DNA from: a virus
Length of the DNA: 59,032 nucleotides
Strand: one strand, 5' to 3'
IMG/VR virus record: IMGVR_UViG_3300025767_000019
Span: 1-59,032 of that record
Below are positions 49,127 through 57,481 of the stretch, one piece after another. The position numbers and the translations under genes were made by a program. The notes beneath the pieces are model-generated. The model did no database searches. It was not told where the DNA came from and saw nothing but the letters and a program-made list of their open reading frames with translations. Numbering within the stretch: position 1 is the first letter of the stretch; the number at the start of each line of letters is the position of its first letter.

Positions 49127-50983
49127 ATGACAATACGTTACCCACAAAAGTATACTACTCTATCGCGAGCTATTCGATCGGAAATAACAACATACACCTT
49201 TTCTGGTGTAAAAAGCGGAGTTACATTAACACAAATTAAGCTATTGCGGTTGACACCAGCACAAGCTGTTGATTCATGGAGCAATGGAGAAATAAATAAA
49301 AGTATTGGGGGTAGTAGCTATACTACTACAATGAATGCTAGAATGTCCACAGAGGCTAATGCTCGTGTGTGGTCTATTAATATGGACACCACCGTCAATG
49401 GTACTAGCAATGGATGGATATTCGTAAAAACATCTGATAACCAAGGGAACGAATTAGTAAACGGTTGGGAGTTGTGGTGGCCCAAAGAATCGGCCACCCA
49501 CAGCTACTATGACTTAAACGCCGCGTCGGCCGCCAATGCAGCGCTGGCGTTTGATAGATGGCCAGGTAACTTTACGGTAGTGGAGAATGATGATATTCTA
49601 TCTCCTCTTGTTGCTATACAAGACTTTCAAGAGACTGGCGAAGACAACAGAAAATATCAAGTGTATGCATTATATGATGCCTGGTTAAAGAGCCGTGGTA
49701 GCGACCCACTTGACGGTGAAAAAAATACAATTTCTGGAGTAGAGCTTGTTGTTCATCCGGTACGACACACCTTCTATACTGATAACCAAGGCGGTAACGC
49801 CGATCTCTTTATGGAACTAGGATACCGTTCCGACGAAACGAAGGAAGCCGCTGTGCTATCGGGTCCCGTAAATACTGATTTTACTCTTGGACTGGCATAC
49901 GCTTTAATTGGTCTCCAAACCAATTCATGGAGCCGAAGTATGAAAACTAGAGTGCTGGGCTCCCGCGAAATATATTATTTAAAATTGGGGTATCAGTGGG
50001 GAGTTATTAACGATCCAACGGACGCCCGCACAAACCAATTTATGTTGAAAGACAATAGGGTTATAGCTGGAGAACAACGGATAAGTGCCACAGATTATAT
50101 ATTTCCAGCCACATCTAGTGAGTATAATCTCACCACTCAATTCAATTTCAGAGCAACTCTTGATCAGTGGATTGACAGATCATATCGCGATAGATCGGTC
50201 ACGGGGAGTAGTCTGATGCCGGCCGATAATTTAATTCCGTTGTACTGGGACGGAACATCTCTTAAAAGGATGTCGTACGCTGACATTGTAGACACTTTTA
50301 TTGTTCCGACGTTGCAAACAATGAAGGGTGATGGTTTTGCAGATCAGACAGAAGATTTTAAACCATACACTGTTAGTACTTCAACATCAATTTCAAACTA
50401 TTATCCTGGTAAACCAATTTATTTTGATTCACGTATTGATAAAGACCAATATCAGTTTACTCTATCCCCAGACCAATACAAAGGAAACGACTTTGGTTAT
50501 TTACTAACGGTTGGGGCTGAAGAAACAAGAGATCAGCCAATCACAATAACTACCTATAGATTATTTACTAAAAACAACTGTAGAGCGGCAACAACCCAAT
50601 CTTCTAATTCTGTTGAATATATGGCGTTTGATGCCACGTCTAATAGTATTGTGGGTGTAACAAACAGTCAGCTAGCAACAGCACTTCTTCCTTTACTTAA
50701 TTTTCATATGTGTAGCGATGGTGCATATTCAATTAGATACAGTATGACAAATTCCGCAATTGCTAACTCCGAACCTGATACATCGTTGTATAATTCATCC
50801 ATCTCGTTGGGGTCTGTAATGCAAGACACATCATTTAATGAAGATACAGCAGGATTGGTTATTGGTTATTATGGAGGTACAGATGACTATAGAACCCAAG
50901 TCATGCCTGTAGCAGCAAACCAAACTGCTAGCAATACCACCAATACCATTCGCTTAAAAATGTATACCGTCTCAACCCCTTGA
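49127..50983 (+). CDS. fibre/virion structural protein, unknown
   Basis: 618 residues. MTIRYPQKYTTLSRAIRSEI at the start, then mixed alpha/beta: NGWELWWPKESATHSYYDLN, ADLFMELGYRSDETKEAAVL, YLKLGYQWGVINDPTDARTN, LIPLYWDGTSLKRMSYADIV; the last 150 residues resemble a Ser/Thr/Asn-rich beta domain (ISNYYPGKPIYFDSRI; FNEDTAGLVIGYYGGTDDYR). A plausible receptor-binding or distal fibre part after the shaft gene. No similarity I can name. SD AAGGAT before ATG 49127. Confidence 0.6.
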   Translation: MTIRYPQKYTTLSRAIRSEITTYTFSGVKSGVTLTQIKLLRLTPAQAVDSWSNGEINKSIGGSSYTTTMNARMSTEANARVWSINMDTTVNGTSNGWIFVKTSDNQGNELVNGWELWWPKESATHSYYDLNAASAANAALAFDRWPGNFTVVENDDILSPLVAIQDFQETGEDNRKYQVYALYDAWLKSRGSDPLDGEKNTISGVELVVHPVRHTFYTDNQGGNADLFMELGYRSDETKEAAVLSGPVNTDFTLGLAYALIGLQTNSWSRSMKTRVLGSREIYYLKLGYQWGVINDPTDARTNQFMLKDNRVIAGEQRISATDYIFPATSSEYNLTTQFNFRATLDQWIDRSYRDRSVTGSSLMPADNLIPLYWDGTSLKRMSYADIVDTFIVPTLQTMKGDGFADQTEDFKPYTVSTSTSISNYYPGKPIYFDSRIDKDQYQFTLSPDQYKGNDFGYLLTVGAEETRDQPITITTYRLFTKNNCRAATTQSSNSVEYMAFDATSNSIVGVTNSQLATALLPLLNFHMCSDGAYSIRYSMTNSAIANSEPDTSLYNSSISLGSVMQDTSFNEDTAGLVIGYYGGTDDYRTQVMPVAANQTASNTTNTIRLKMYTVSTP

Positions 50984-51003
50984 TTGTAATTATTGGAATA
51001 AAA

Positions 51004-51498
51004 ATGTTAGATACAAAAGATAAAGTAGTCAGCGCAATTTTTGGTAATACGGAACAAACAATGATCCGTGCTACAATTCAAAAGAGCAAAACAAAAGAAA
51101 TTCATGAAGTCAATGTTACCAGTATTGACGGGGACCCCTTTTTGTGGAATCAAATTATTTCCCAAGTACCGCTAGAAAGTATTGCGGAACAAACAAGAGA
51201 TTTCCAAGCGGGGCAGCGAAGAGCGCTTGCCGATACCCTAATAAATTATGCTAAGAAAAATAACTTAGTGTATGATCCCAGTACGTGGAGTCCCAATACC
51301 AAGTTATCTATTGATAACATCTTCGTTTTGCCTGAGGGCGACGTGGGATCAGATTTCTTATTTGAATTGAAACTAAGAGTATTTGATATGCCAAAAATTG
51401 CTGCCTCAAGTGATCAGGCAGTTAAGGTAGCAATTCGCGAAGCAGAGTCACCCATCGAAGTATTCTATCACGCCGGCAAGATTCTATTTAACAAATAA
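51004..51498 (+). CDS. protein downstream of fibre gene (possible chaperone), unknown
   Basis: 164 residues from ATG 51004, with GGA 6 nt upstream; an in-frame TTG start at 50980 overlapping the previous stop is possible. Helical and acidic, e.g. EQTRDFQAGQRRALADTLINYAKKNNLVYDPSTW and the end FYHAGKILFNK. Located directly after the likely receptor-binding protein, the usual place of a fibre assembly chaperone; sequence alone does not show it. It overlaps the convergent gene by 15 nt. Confidence 0.55.
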   Translation: MLDTKDKVVSAIFGNTEQTMIRATIQKSKTKEIHEVNVTSIDGDPFLWNQIISQVPLESIAEQTRDFQAGQRRALADTLINYAKKNNLVYDPSTWSPNTKLSIDNIFVLPEGDVGSDFLFELKLRVFDMPKIAASSDQAVKVAIREAESPIEVFYHAGKILFNK

Positions 51499-52185
51499 AT
51501 TATAATCGGCCCACTTGTGGGGATGATTGGCCATGTGAGTAAAGTGAACAAACTTTATCGATGGCCAGAACTCTCCTCCCAAGTATGCATATGGGTTACC
51601 AGTCACTTGTTTGAATCTAGTGTTCAATTTGGATACACTGGTTGTAAACTCTGGACCCTGTCTAGCTTCCATACGACAGAACCATTCTTTGGGGAGTGTG
51701 ATCAATTCCAACTGTTCCTTAACAGTATCATTGATAAAATGCTGCTCGCCGTTCACAGGACCAGATGTGAATCCTTCTTTAATATAAATTGTTTGCCAGT
51801 GTTCTGGATCCGACATGAATTTATCAAAGATATATCTACAATCCTTGGGATAATATTTGTAGAACCCTCCGTTGATGGTGAATCGGGTTTCTAAGTCCTC
51901 AAACCCCCAACGCCACCAACCAGGTGCTGCTAAAAATTGGCCTCGTTCAATGGGATAGTCGAATATCTTTTTATAGTCCCCCAACAACAGCACGTCAATA
52001 TCCATTACGCATACTGGTTCGTCCTGATCCAAAGTCATACCGATCATTTTGTTCCACTGTAGCTTGACTCTGGGGTCAAATGCTTCACGAATCCAAACAA
52101 ATTCGTACTCTGGTAACTTAGACTCGAGATACGTCTCATACTCCGGACCGTATCGATCACCAATTCTAACTGCTATGATTTTCAT
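51484..52185 (-). CDS. GT-A glycosyltransferase-like protein
   Basis: 233 residues. MKIIAVRIGDRYGPEYETYL and the DxD in EPVCVMDIDVLLLGDY (D62/D64), FTINGGFYKYYP and C-terminal KFVHFTHMANHPHKW with His residues. N-terminus aligns with the gene at 54719 (M-I--V--GD-Y--EY---L), so the two are paralogues. Last gene of the minus-strand cassette; its end overlaps the plus-strand gene at 51004. Substrates unknown; a virion protein or fibre acceptor is suggested by location. Confidence 0.72.
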   Translation of the reverse strand: MKIIAVRIGDRYGPEYETYLESKLPEYEFVWIREAFDPRVKLQWNKMIGMTLDQDEPVCVMDIDVLLLGDYKKIFDYPIERGQFLAAPGWWRWGFEDLETRFTINGGFYKYYPKDCRYIFDKFMSDPEHWQTIYIKEGFTSGPVNGEQHFINDTVKEQLELITLPKEWFCRMEARQGPEFTTSVSKLNTRFKQVTGNPYAYLGGEFWPSIKFVHFTHMANHPHKWADYNLFVK

Positions 52186-53488
52186 ATAGTATATTCAATC
52201 TAAAGGGGGTCTGTCCAATTACCGTTGTGTTGGGTAAATCCAAAAGCTGGTTGAACTGCTCATTCATGTGTTCCAATGAGTACTTATGATATGAAAAGAT
52301 ATAAGAGAATATATTAGTCAAGTAGATCAAGTTAGACTTCGAAGGGTTAACTTCGAGTGTTTGAGTGAAGTAATCAAATTGCTTTATCTCAACATCCTTT
52401 ATCTGCTGCATAGCAGCAATCCAATCATGATCGGAAAAGATATCATCATTCTCTTCAATAAAACCAGATGGTTTATATGACGCGTCGTCAATTCGACTAT
52501 TGTATACTTTAGCTACAATCTTTGTAATTCGCTCAATATCATTAACGGTTTTGGCGCCGTACAAATTAAATAGCCCATCTTTCCACTTTAGAGACGGTTC
52601 GTGGTTGTCCACTATTACTAGTTTGCTATTCTCGTGACCAAACCGTTTCCACAAATACTCTGCAACATTACCAGCGGCGGGTGCGTAGATAACATCATAC
52701 TTTCTCGACAGCGGAATCTTATCAATCTGTGATAACTTCGATGTGTTACGTCTGTAAATAATATTGGGCGATTTTTGCTGATCGGCAACTAACGGGGCAC
52801 TCAACTCTTCACGTTGAGGATACGTAAAGTATTTGGAGCTACGTTCCGGTGATGTGAAGTTTGTTATTGTATCACCTCCTGCTACCACCTTGCTAATATA
52901 TTCAGCCATTTCAGCATTTTTAACTTCACGTGTTTCAGTACCTGGTTGTAGCCACGTCGGAGTATAGTCGTCGTGAATATTATCTTGTGACACTTTGGGT
53001 ATTGTCGCGATACCACTCCATTTGCCAAATGTGGGTCGATCAATATCGCGCCAGTGTCGAAGATTTAAAAACATTGATTGTAGGTGCATCCTACCATATT
53101 GCTTATCCGGGTGCCACAAAATATGACCACGGCACGGACTATCGTTACGCTCAATCCACTTGTCTAGGTAGTGGTAAATGCTGTATTCAGAAGAACTAGC
53201 AGGAAAACGATATACCGTTCCAACATAGGATACCAGAGCGTAATCATACTCGTCAGCAAGAGTTGCACCCTCGTCTAACGTCTTTGCAAAAATAACATTA
53301 TGTTCGTCATTACCACCTCTAGACCACCCAATGCCTGTCATCCAGGTCAAAGTCATTAAGTATTTTTTAAAGTCACCCCACTCGAGTTGTGGGTAGTCGA
53401 CAATGATGTGAACTTGATTACGCTTATTAATTTTATTATGGCCCGCGTGGTCCAAAATATACTTTGCGTACTCCTCAAATGACTGCAT
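52166..53488 (-). CDS. unknown cassette protein, 440 residues
   Basis: 440 residues (MQSFEEYAKYILDHAGHNKI). N-terminal part has HIIVDYPQLEWGDFKKYLMT, EYDYALVSYVGTVYRFPASS, GHILWHPDKQYGRMHLQSMFLNLRHW; C-terminal half has KYDVIYAPAAGNVAEYLWKR and KLVIVDNHEPSLKWKDGLFNLYGAK, which could form a Rossmann-like binding unit. The N-terminal part and the VxPKV-type segment resemble 'rhamnosyl/glycosyl' accessory proteins only weakly; I assign no family. Starts in overlap with the oxygenase gene, ends in overlap with the glycosyltransferase. Confidence 0.55.
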   Translation of the reverse strand: MQSFEEYAKYILDHAGHNKINKRNQVHIIVDYPQLEWGDFKKYLMTLTWMTGIGWSRGGNDEHNVIFAKTLDEGATLADEYDYALVSYVGTVYRFPASSSEYSIYHYLDKWIERNDSPCRGHILWHPDKQYGRMHLQSMFLNLRHWRDIDRPTFGKWSGIATIPKVSQDNIHDDYTPTWLQPGTETREVKNAEMAEYISKVVAGGDTITNFTSPERSSKYFTYPQREELSAPLVADQQKSPNIIYRRNTSKLSQIDKIPLSRKYDVIYAPAAGNVAEYLWKRFGHENSKLVIVDNHEPSLKWKDGLFNLYGAKTVNDIERITKIVAKVYNSRIDDASYKPSGFIEENDDIFSDHDWIAAMQQIKDVEIKQFDYFTQTLEVNPSKSNLIYLTNIFSYIFSYHKYSLEHMNEQFNQLLDLPNTTVIGQTPFRLNILYENHSS

Positions 53489-54137
53489 CTGGGTATTCTT
53501 TCTTAAATGATCTAATAAACAACTTCAACCGTTCTTCGTTGGATCCCCCATGAACAATAAAGTGGATCCTTGGTTGTTTCGAAAAGTTGGCTGCCTCGTG
53601 AAACGGCCCGTTGTTAAACCAGTACACCTCAAGAGGAGAAAACGGTACTTCTAGCTTATCTTCGACCCTTCGAAGGTAGCAGTTGTCTGGTTGTGTAATG
53701 CAAATGTTTATCGCTGACATAATATCATCTTTTAACGGCATACCTTCTTTCCATTGATGAGTATCGGTATGAGACCTAATGAACCCACCAGACTCTAATA
53801 ACATAAAACGAGCTCTGCCATACTTCCCATTATTAGGAAAGTCTTCTCTCAACCAACGAGTCATTTCAGGTGCGAGATCAGCCAGCTTAGTCCATTTATA
53901 AAAATCTTTAGCAGTGGGATTGTAATGTGTAATATTCCAATCCTCACCATGCAGAGTAGCAGAGGACCAACCCCTCCCGTGGGATTCTCGGTGGGCCGTA
54001 AACAGTCCTTGATTATAAATTGTTTTTGCTTCATCAACAACAGCCTCCGGGATTGTAATATCTGCTTTGAGGTAGAAGACTTTATTGTCTCTACACCACT
54101 GTTTAATTTTTTCTACTTCATCCAAACATTGCATCAT
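53475..54137 (-). CDS. 2-oxoglutarate/Fe(II) oxygenase, Asp/Asn beta-hydroxylase type
   Basis: 220 residues. RSHTDTHQW (H123, D125) is the facial-triad HxD, H180 in FNNGPFHEAANF is the distal His, and R190 in KQPRIHFIVHGG the 2-oxoglutarate-binding Arg, as in aspartyl/asparaginyl hydroxylases (PF05118). FMLLESGGFIRSHTD is the strand before the triad. Such enzymes hydroxylate Asp, Asn or Pro in proteins. In a cassette with glycosyltransferases under a late promoter, it would create or prime hydroxylated residues on virion proteins for glycosylation; inference. Confidence 0.82.
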   Translation of the reverse strand: MMQCLDEVEKIKQWCRDNKVFYLKADITIPEAVVDEAKTIYNQGLFTAHRESHGRGWSSATLHGEDWNITHYNPTAKDFYKWTKLADLAPEMTRWLREDFPNNGKYGRARFMLLESGGFIRSHTDTHQWKEGMPLKDDIMSAINICITQPDNCYLRRVEDKLEVPFSPLEVYWFNNGPFHEAANFSKQPRIHFIVHGGSNEERLKLFIRSFKKEYPDAVI

Positions 54138-54669
54138 ATGTACTGTGAGTTATTTTATCAACTGTTAATAATGAGAGATCACCTCTATAGAATATACGCC
54201 GCCACGAATCTTTAGAAGTCTTTGGAGAGGCAACGCAGTAATAGTAATTAGGATCTTCTGTGTATCCAAAGCTAGTATACCAACGCGACACTAGTTTTGT
54301 ACGTCGATGCCAGTTTGCGGTTATTATAGATAACTTATAATCTGTGTGATTGTCAATCAAATCGCATATAGCGTATTTAAAACCTTCTCGTCTGTGCTCA
54401 GTGGGCGCGATGGACAAGTTATTTCGAAACACTTGAGATATGTATAGATCACTAACCCTACACACCCTAGGGTCGTACAACCCTCCATTTACAAATGTTG
54501 CGGACGCTCCTGGAACTCCGTTGTAATATACTAATAAGAAGTAATCGCGATTGTGCAAATCTTTGGGTTGTACGCCCTCTTGCTGAGCTTGTTCAACAAA
54601 GCTATTGTATTCGTCAAATGGCTCGGTGCTCAGTATATGTTTAAAGCAACTAAATGTTTCTATTATCAT
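54118..54669 (-). CDS. GNAT-like acetyltransferase-type protein
   Basis: 183 residues. HNRDYFLLVYYNGVPGASATFVNGG resembles the beta2-beta4 part of a GNAT domain, RVSDLYISQVFRNNLSIAPTEHRREGFKYAICDLI the helix-loop region, and ANWHRRTKLVSRWYTSFGYTED the C-terminal 'GF' helix-strand of GNATs. The acetyl-CoA pyrophosphate loop (Q/RxxGxG/A) is not plain, hence moderate confidence. Start overlaps no neighbour; 20-nt overlap with the oxygenase gene at its end. Would modify an amino or hydroxyl group of the cassette's substrate. Confidence 0.5.
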   Translation of the reverse strand: MIIETFSCFKHILSTEPFDEYNSFVEQAQQEGVQPKDLHNRDYFLLVYYNGVPGASATFVNGGLYDPRVCRVSDLYISQVFRNNLSIAPTEHRREGFKYAICDLIDNHTDYKLSIITANWHRRTKLVSRWYTSFGYTEDPNYYYCVASPKTSKDSWRRIFYRGDLSLLTVDKITHSTYDAMFG

Positions 54670-54718
54670 GTATATCCCTGCCTAACCGGCGGTATGGTAT
54701 TATACCATTAAAACTCAA

Positions 54719-55384
54719 TTAAGTCCAGTATTTTTTTACCCAAGGTTGTGCCAAACAAATGTCGGCACCCTCATTAAATAAACAGACTTCGTACGCCGGT
54801 CTGTGTAATCCGATCTGACTGTCGGTTTTGTAGTGCGTACCTTTGTTATACGAGTAAGCGATATTGATTGGTAAGGTTTCGAGTTCCAACTGCTCGTTGT
54901 ACAGGAACCTGTCCACACCTTTGTATTTGAATAGACTGTCGATTTTTTTTCGTTGGAAGAGTTCATACGCTGGTAATCCTTGGTTATCTTTCCACATCAT
55001 AATTGAAGAGTTGTACACTGTCGGATATCGATCATCCGAACAGGGCTGATACATTCCGTCTTTCCAAGCTGTATATAATACAGACAACTTGGAGGGGGTA
55101 TGATTCATTAACTTACTTAGCGGATTGATAATAACAATATCAAGATCAAAAAGTATATTAGTTCCGTGGCCATTAAATTTTCCCAATAGGTCTATCTTGA
55201 GCCACCACTTTTCGAGATCGGACTCAATGGGAATAACTTTAACCTCTTCACGAATCTCTGATGGATCCTCTGTATAGCAATAGAAGTCAAAATCGCGTGG
55301 TAGATTTCGCTTGACCATACTATAGAGTTTGTTAACATATTCAGCAGAGTACTTATCACCCCACTTCACACATAATATATTCAT
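54719..55384 (-). CDS. GT-A glycosyltransferase
   Basis: 221 residues. MNILCVKWGDKYSAEYVNKLYSM with DFYCYTEDPS, then TNILFDLDIVIINPLS (DLD, D80/D82), YNSSIMMWKD and the final DICLAQPWVKKYW. The 'KWGDKYSAEYV' start and DLD motif are typical of a glycosyltransferase family widespread in marine phages and bacteria. It is a paralogue of the gene at 51484. A hairpin ATGGTA-TAA-TACCAT (54691-54711, approximately) in the 49-nt gap after its stop could be a weak transcript end. Confidence 0.76.
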   Translation of the reverse strand: MNILCVKWGDKYSAEYVNKLYSMVKRNLPRDFDFYCYTEDPSEIREEVKVIPIESDLEKWWLKIDLLGKFNGHGTNILFDLDIVIINPLSKLMNHTPSKLSVLYTAWKDGMYQPCSDDRYPTVYNSSIMMWKDNQGLPAYELFQRKKIDSLFKYKGVDRFLYNEQLELETLPINIAYSYNKGTHYKTDSQIGLHRPAYEVCLFNEGADICLAQPWVKKYWT

Positions 55385-55390
55385 TGTATT

Positions 55391-56098
55391 TTAATTGTAT
55401 CCCATCTTTTGTGACAGTTGATCCAAATCAGCAGAGGTCAAATCTTTGAAAGGAAAGTACAACAAGGAGTAGAATCTGTCTGGTGTAAGACCGTTACCCA
55501 GATCCGGAAATGATGCAATGTCGGCGCGAGGAGAACCATCCGCAGTGTTAATTTGTTCTTGGGTAACATTCCCAGAATTCAGTAACTTATTAACAACATG
55601 ATCTGGATTAGATCTCAAGTATTCAGCAATTGTTACCCCGTTTTCTGAAGCTGTGTGACGCAACTTCCACATGTAATACATGTCCTGGAGGTGTGGAGCA
55701 ACCACTACTACCTCATTAGCCAATTGCTCAAAGCTACGGCCAGTGTGTTTTGACAGAGCTTGAGCTTCTAAAAGATACAGGTTAAAGTTTGAAGAAGATT
55801 TGCGCGCTGGGGGAAGACTCGATTTATTAATAAATATCTTTTGACAGTGGTATTTTTCTAACTCATTGTATGCGTTATTAACTAAATCCTCATATCTAAC
55901 TGGCAGCTCATCATTGTTGGCAAATATTTCATTGAACCCCACAAGACAAAGAACTATAGTATTATTTACGCCGTAATAATCAATACAGATATCCAACAAC
56001 AATTTAGAAGACTCATCTTCTGTATATGAGACAACCACCTTTTGACCAGCACTCAGTTGTGGTAAATTATCAAATGTGTTCCACGTTTCTAAAGACAT
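55391..56098 (-). CDS. unknown; possible degenerate PP-loop protein
   Basis: 235 residues. KVVVSYTEDESSKLLLDICI near the N-terminus looks like a PP-loop (SGGxDS) of N-type ATP pyrophosphatases in place but not in sequence (SYTEDESS), followed by a strand NNTIVLCLVGFNEIF as in that fold. Later KHTGRSFEQLANEVVVVAPH is helical. If it is an ATP pyrophosphatase relative, the nucleotide-binding serine-glycine pair is lost. First gene of the cassette, 29 nt from the inverted-repeat late promoter (56127). Function not known. Confidence 0.5.
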   Translation of the reverse strand: MSLETWNTFDNLPQLSAGQKVVVSYTEDESSKLLLDICIDYYGVNNTIVLCLVGFNEIFANNDELPVRYEDLVNNAYNELEKYHCQKIFINKSSLPPARKSSSNFNLYLLEAQALSKHTGRSFEQLANEVVVVAPHLQDMYYMWKLRHTASENGVTIAEYLRSNPDHVVNKLLNSGNVTQEQINTADGSPRADIASFPDLGNGLTPDRFYSLLYFPFKDLTSADLDQLSQKMGYN

Positions 56099-56126
56099 TA
56101 TTAAACTCCGTATAAATGTACTCTAA

Positions 56127-56134
56127 TATTTATA
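56127..56134 (-). promoter_or_regulatory. late promoter TATAAATA (minus) of the modification cassette
   Basis: Perfect late consensus reading leftwards, expected start about 56121, 23 nt before the ATG of the first cassette gene. It is one arm of the inverted repeat 56127-56164. Confidence 0.82.
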
Positions 56135-56156
56135 ATGGTTTTGTTTATAAAACCAT

Positions 56157-56164
56157 TATAAATA
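56157..56164 (+). promoter_or_regulatory. late promoter TATAAATA (plus)
   Basis: Perfect late consensus reading rightwards, right arm of the inverted repeat, 33 nt before ATG 56198. Confidence 0.82.
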
Positions 56165-56197
56165 AAGGGAGTAGGCAACAACGTTCACAGGTTTAAC

Positions 56198-56551
56198 ATG
56201 GCACAATACGAAGAATTTACAATAGATCAAGGAACTGATGTATCCATTGAGATTCATCTCACCAACACTGATGGTTCAAAGAAAAACCTCAATGGTTATG
56301 ATATCGCAGCTGTCATGAAGAAAAACTATAATAGTGGTGATTCCGATTCCTTGGCATTTACAGGTATAGTAGCGGAGCCCGTGACAGCTGGTATTATCAA
56401 CCTGTCTTTGACTAATGTACAAACAGATAGTCTACGACCTGGCAAGTATGTTTATGATGTAGAAATTTCTTACGATGAAGATAGTGCTACAGTTATCCGA
56501 GAGAGAGTGTTGGAGGGTAAAATATTTGTAACCCCTTCTGTCACAAGGTAA
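56198..56551 (+). CDS. structural protein, conserved (IDQGTDVSIEIHL type)
   Basis: 117 residues. FTIDQGTDVSIEIHLTNTDG, NLNGYDIAAVMKKNYNS, LRPGKYVYDVEIS and EGKIFVTPSVTR match a small beta-sandwich protein found in marine T4-like phages with fibre genes; the GKYVYDV motif and VTPSVTR end are distinctive. Probably virion-associated (fibre attachment or decoration). SD not strong; late promoter 33 nt before. Confidence 0.7.
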   Translation: MAQYEEFTIDQGTDVSIEIHLTNTDGSKKNLNGYDIAAVMKKNYNSGDSDSLAFTGIVAEPVTAGIINLSLTNVQTDSLRPGKYVYDVEISYDEDSATVIRERVLEGKIFVTPSVTR

Positions 56552-56555
56552 ATAA

Positions 56556-57413
56556 ATGTCTTCAGAAAAGTTTAACGTCAGTGTAAGTCAAAAGACTACT
56601 GTTAAGATATCGGAGGGTCAAACTCTTGTATCGAAGGTAGTTATTGGAACTCCGATTCGCTCTATTGAGCAAGCCCGGTTTGACGCTGCCACGTTAAACC
56701 GCTTCCCAGGTTCTCATTATCTAGATTGGAATAATTTTACTAATGTTCCAGATAAGGCTATTCTTGAACGAATAGATGAGATTGATGAGTCCGCTGCCGG
56801 CGATGGTTTTTTTGGCGCAGGATTGAAGCTCAATGGTACCATACGGGTTGCCGGCTCTATCATTCCCGACTCTAACGAGCGGTACAACCTGGGTACTCCT
56901 AACTATCGTTGGGGAGCTTTGTATGTAAAAGGACAAACGATTTATGTGGGTTCCCTTGCCATTAGTGATCAGGGAACCGGTCAATTAGCAATTTCAAATA
57001 TTGTGTTTGATCCAACCGGTGAGCCTGACGTTGATTCTGCCGGCAACATTTTAACCATTGGCGCGCAAATTGTAGGTTATTCTGATGAACCCGAAGCGGA
57101 CTTGCTAACAGCTGTTCCCAATCAAATTGTTGATGAATATGATGCGGAATTATATCGAACAAGTAAGTATGTTATTCAAGTAGAACATGATAGTGATAGT
57201 AAATATCAAACCAGCGAGTTGCTGTTGACTCATAACAATACTGACGTATTTTTAACAGAGTTTGCTGTTGTCCAAGCTCAAGATTCATCCATTGCTGAAT
57301 TCACCGCCACGATGGCAACCGGAGCTGCAGATAGTTCTATTGTTACCCTACTAATGAGTCCTGTATACACTAATACCAGTTTTAAATCAAAACGGTTTAG
57401 TATACAATCTTAA
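56556..57413 (+). CDS. structural/fibre protein
   Basis: 285 residues. Middle block: LKLNGTIRVAGSIIPDSNERYNLGTPNYRWGALYVKGQTI, where IIP-YNLG--YRWGALYV is a recurring fibre module; the C-terminal 110 residues (YRTSKYVIQVEHDSDSKYQT and TNTSFKSKRFSIQS) form a beta domain that resembles a fibre tip or a head-like decoration. The N-terminal helix (KTTVKISEGQTLVSKVVIGT) would be the attachment part. 4 nt after the preceding gene. Confidence 0.68.
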   Translation: MSSEKFNVSVSQKTTVKISEGQTLVSKVVIGTPIRSIEQARFDAATLNRFPGSHYLDWNNFTNVPDKAILERIDEIDESAAGDGFFGAGLKLNGTIRVAGSIIPDSNERYNLGTPNYRWGALYVKGQTIYVGSLAISDQGTGQLAISNIVFDPTGEPDVDSAGNILTIGAQIVGYSDEPEADLLTAVPNQIVDEYDAELYRTSKYVIQVEHDSDSKYQTSELLLTHNNTDVFLTEFAVVQAQDSSIAEFTATMATGAADSSIVTLLMSPVYTNTSFKSKRFSIQS

Positions 57414-57429
57414 TAGCGTAATTAAAACA

Positions 57430-57437
57430 TATAAATA
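57430..57437 (+). promoter_or_regulatory. late promoter TATAAATA
   Basis: Perfect consensus in the 68-nt gap after the structural gene, 44 nt before ATG 57482. Confidence 0.82.
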
Positions 57438-57481
57438 ATCAAGTAAATACATGCGTAGCCAAATGTGGAAAGTGAAGCTAG

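Larger units (their letters stand above)
56127..56164. repeat. 16-bp perfect inverted repeat carrying divergent late promoters
   Basis: TATTTATAATGGTTTT (56127-56142), 6-nt spacer GTTTAT, AAAACCATTATAAATA (56149-56164). Each arm contains one TATAAATA, one on each strand, so the two late promoters are back to back and symmetric. Any readthrough RNA would form a 16-bp hairpin. Confidence 0.95.

Noticed and set aside
54691-54711. ATGGTA-TAA-TACCAT hairpin as an intrinsic terminator of the cassette
   Set aside because: Short A/T-rich stem without a T-run; too weak to call.
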